Shown here: positions 5,164 to 5,391 of the stretch, piece after piece
Layout: each line of letters opens with the position of its first letter
Numbering within the stretch: the first letter of the stretch is position 1
Assembly (NCBI GenBank): GCA_964527265.1
Contig: CAZGOM010000289.1
Span: 1-5,391, forward strand
Direction: 5' to 3'
DNA: 5,391 bases
Source: CAZGOM01 sp964527265
Lineage (GTDB): Bacteria; Planctomycetota; Phycisphaerae; Phycisphaerales; Phycisphaeraceae
Made by a program: the position numbers and the translations under genes
Notes under the pieces: generated by a model
The model's input: only the letters and a program-made list of their open reading frames with translations
Databases searched by the model: none
What the model was told of the DNA's origin: nothing

Positions 5164-5391
5164 TTACTGGGTGTCTGCGAGGGCTTGGGCGGTGATGGCC
5201 CACATGAGGGTTTCGGCGAGGACGCCGGAAGGGGGACAGATGTTGACGTCGTAGCCTTTGATTTTGACGGCGGCGTCGCCGTCGGCCCAGGATTGGTCGA
5301 TGAGGATTTCGTTTTGTTTGATTTCGTCGGCGGGTTTGGTGAGGAAGCCGGCGATGACCCAGATGGTGCCCTGGCCGGCTTTGCGGAGTTT
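5164..5391 (-). CDS. Protein of unknown function, C-terminal 75 residues (5' end outside window)
   Basis: On the - strand the frame is open from the window edge (5391) to a TAA at 5166-5164, encoding 75 residues that begin KLRKAGQGTIWVIAGF. Codon use is strongly C-ending (GGC, GCC, ATC, CTC, GAC), exactly like the other native - strand gene at 3044-4297, which supports real coding. Visible features are an alternating hydrophobic strand (IWVIAGF), an acidic DQSWADGDAAV segment, and KGYDVNICPPSGVLAETLMWAITAQALA at the end. The last part recalls the end of SIS-like or other Rossmann-type domains, where a PPSGV turn caps a final helix, but that is a weak impression and I assign no function. The ending only 10 bp from the 44-bp repeat suggests that the repeat unit sits just after this gene's stop. 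Confidence 0.75.
   Translation of the reverse strand, partial: KLRKAGQGTIWVIAGFLTKPADEIKQNEILIDQSWADGDAAVKIKGYDVNICPPSGVLAETLMWAITAQALADTQ

Noticed and set aside
5084..5203. Upstream extension of the transposase reading frame to an ATG at 5203
   Set aside because: The extension translates the 44-bp repeat and overlaps the end of the neighbouring - strand gene; transposase-like sequence starts only after the ATG at 5083.

Overview
The window looks like a chromosomal piece of a GC-rich bacterium, most likely a planctomycete (perhaps Phycisphaerae). The clues are a membrane protein carrying two short zinc ribbons, starts that mostly lack a good Shine-Dalgarno sequence, a compact RAYT-type transposase set among hairpin repeats, and a very strong strand compositional bias. 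This placement is inferred from protein style; no rRNA or other marker is present.

Layout. 1-276 (+) is the C-terminal end of an acyl-CoA/fatty acid desaturase, closed by a clear intrinsic terminator (303-337). An AT-rich gap with a plausible promoter leads into a two-gene + strand unit: an IclR-family regulator (423-1205) and, 33 bp later, a phytanoyl-CoA dioxygenase (PhyH)-family Fe(II)/2-oxoglutarate oxygenase (1239-2012). Facing them on the - strand is a second unit, read from right to left: a 417-aa membrane protein with two zinc ribbons (4297-3044), then a roughly 351-aa multi-pass membrane protein (2979-1924). The end of the latter runs 89 bp into the 3' end of the PhyH gene.

The right-hand part (4298-5163) is repeat-rich. 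A REP-associated tyrosine transposase (RAYT, 5083-4538, -) lies between two identical 44-bp direct repeats (4442-4485 and 5110-5153), each with an 11-bp imperfect hairpin. This is the arrangement of a REP/RAYT unit. A separate 9-11 bp palindrome lies at 4327-4352. The window ends in the C-terminal 75 residues of a - strand gene (5391-5164) whose stop codon is 10 bp from the repeat.

How the parts may work together: the IclR protein is a natural candidate to control the adjacent oxygenase and itself, and the two membrane proteins are probably co-transcribed. The RAYT and its flanking repeats are a self-contained element unrelated to the neighbours. The + strand is G-rich throughout, so + genes favour G-ending codons and - genes favour C-ending codons. 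The RAYT and the 351-aa membrane protein are less biased and lower in GC. The most noteworthy signals are the RAYT/repeat unit, with its strand-asymmetric hairpin, and the convergent coding overlap. I found no defence system, CRISPR array, tRNA or rRNA.
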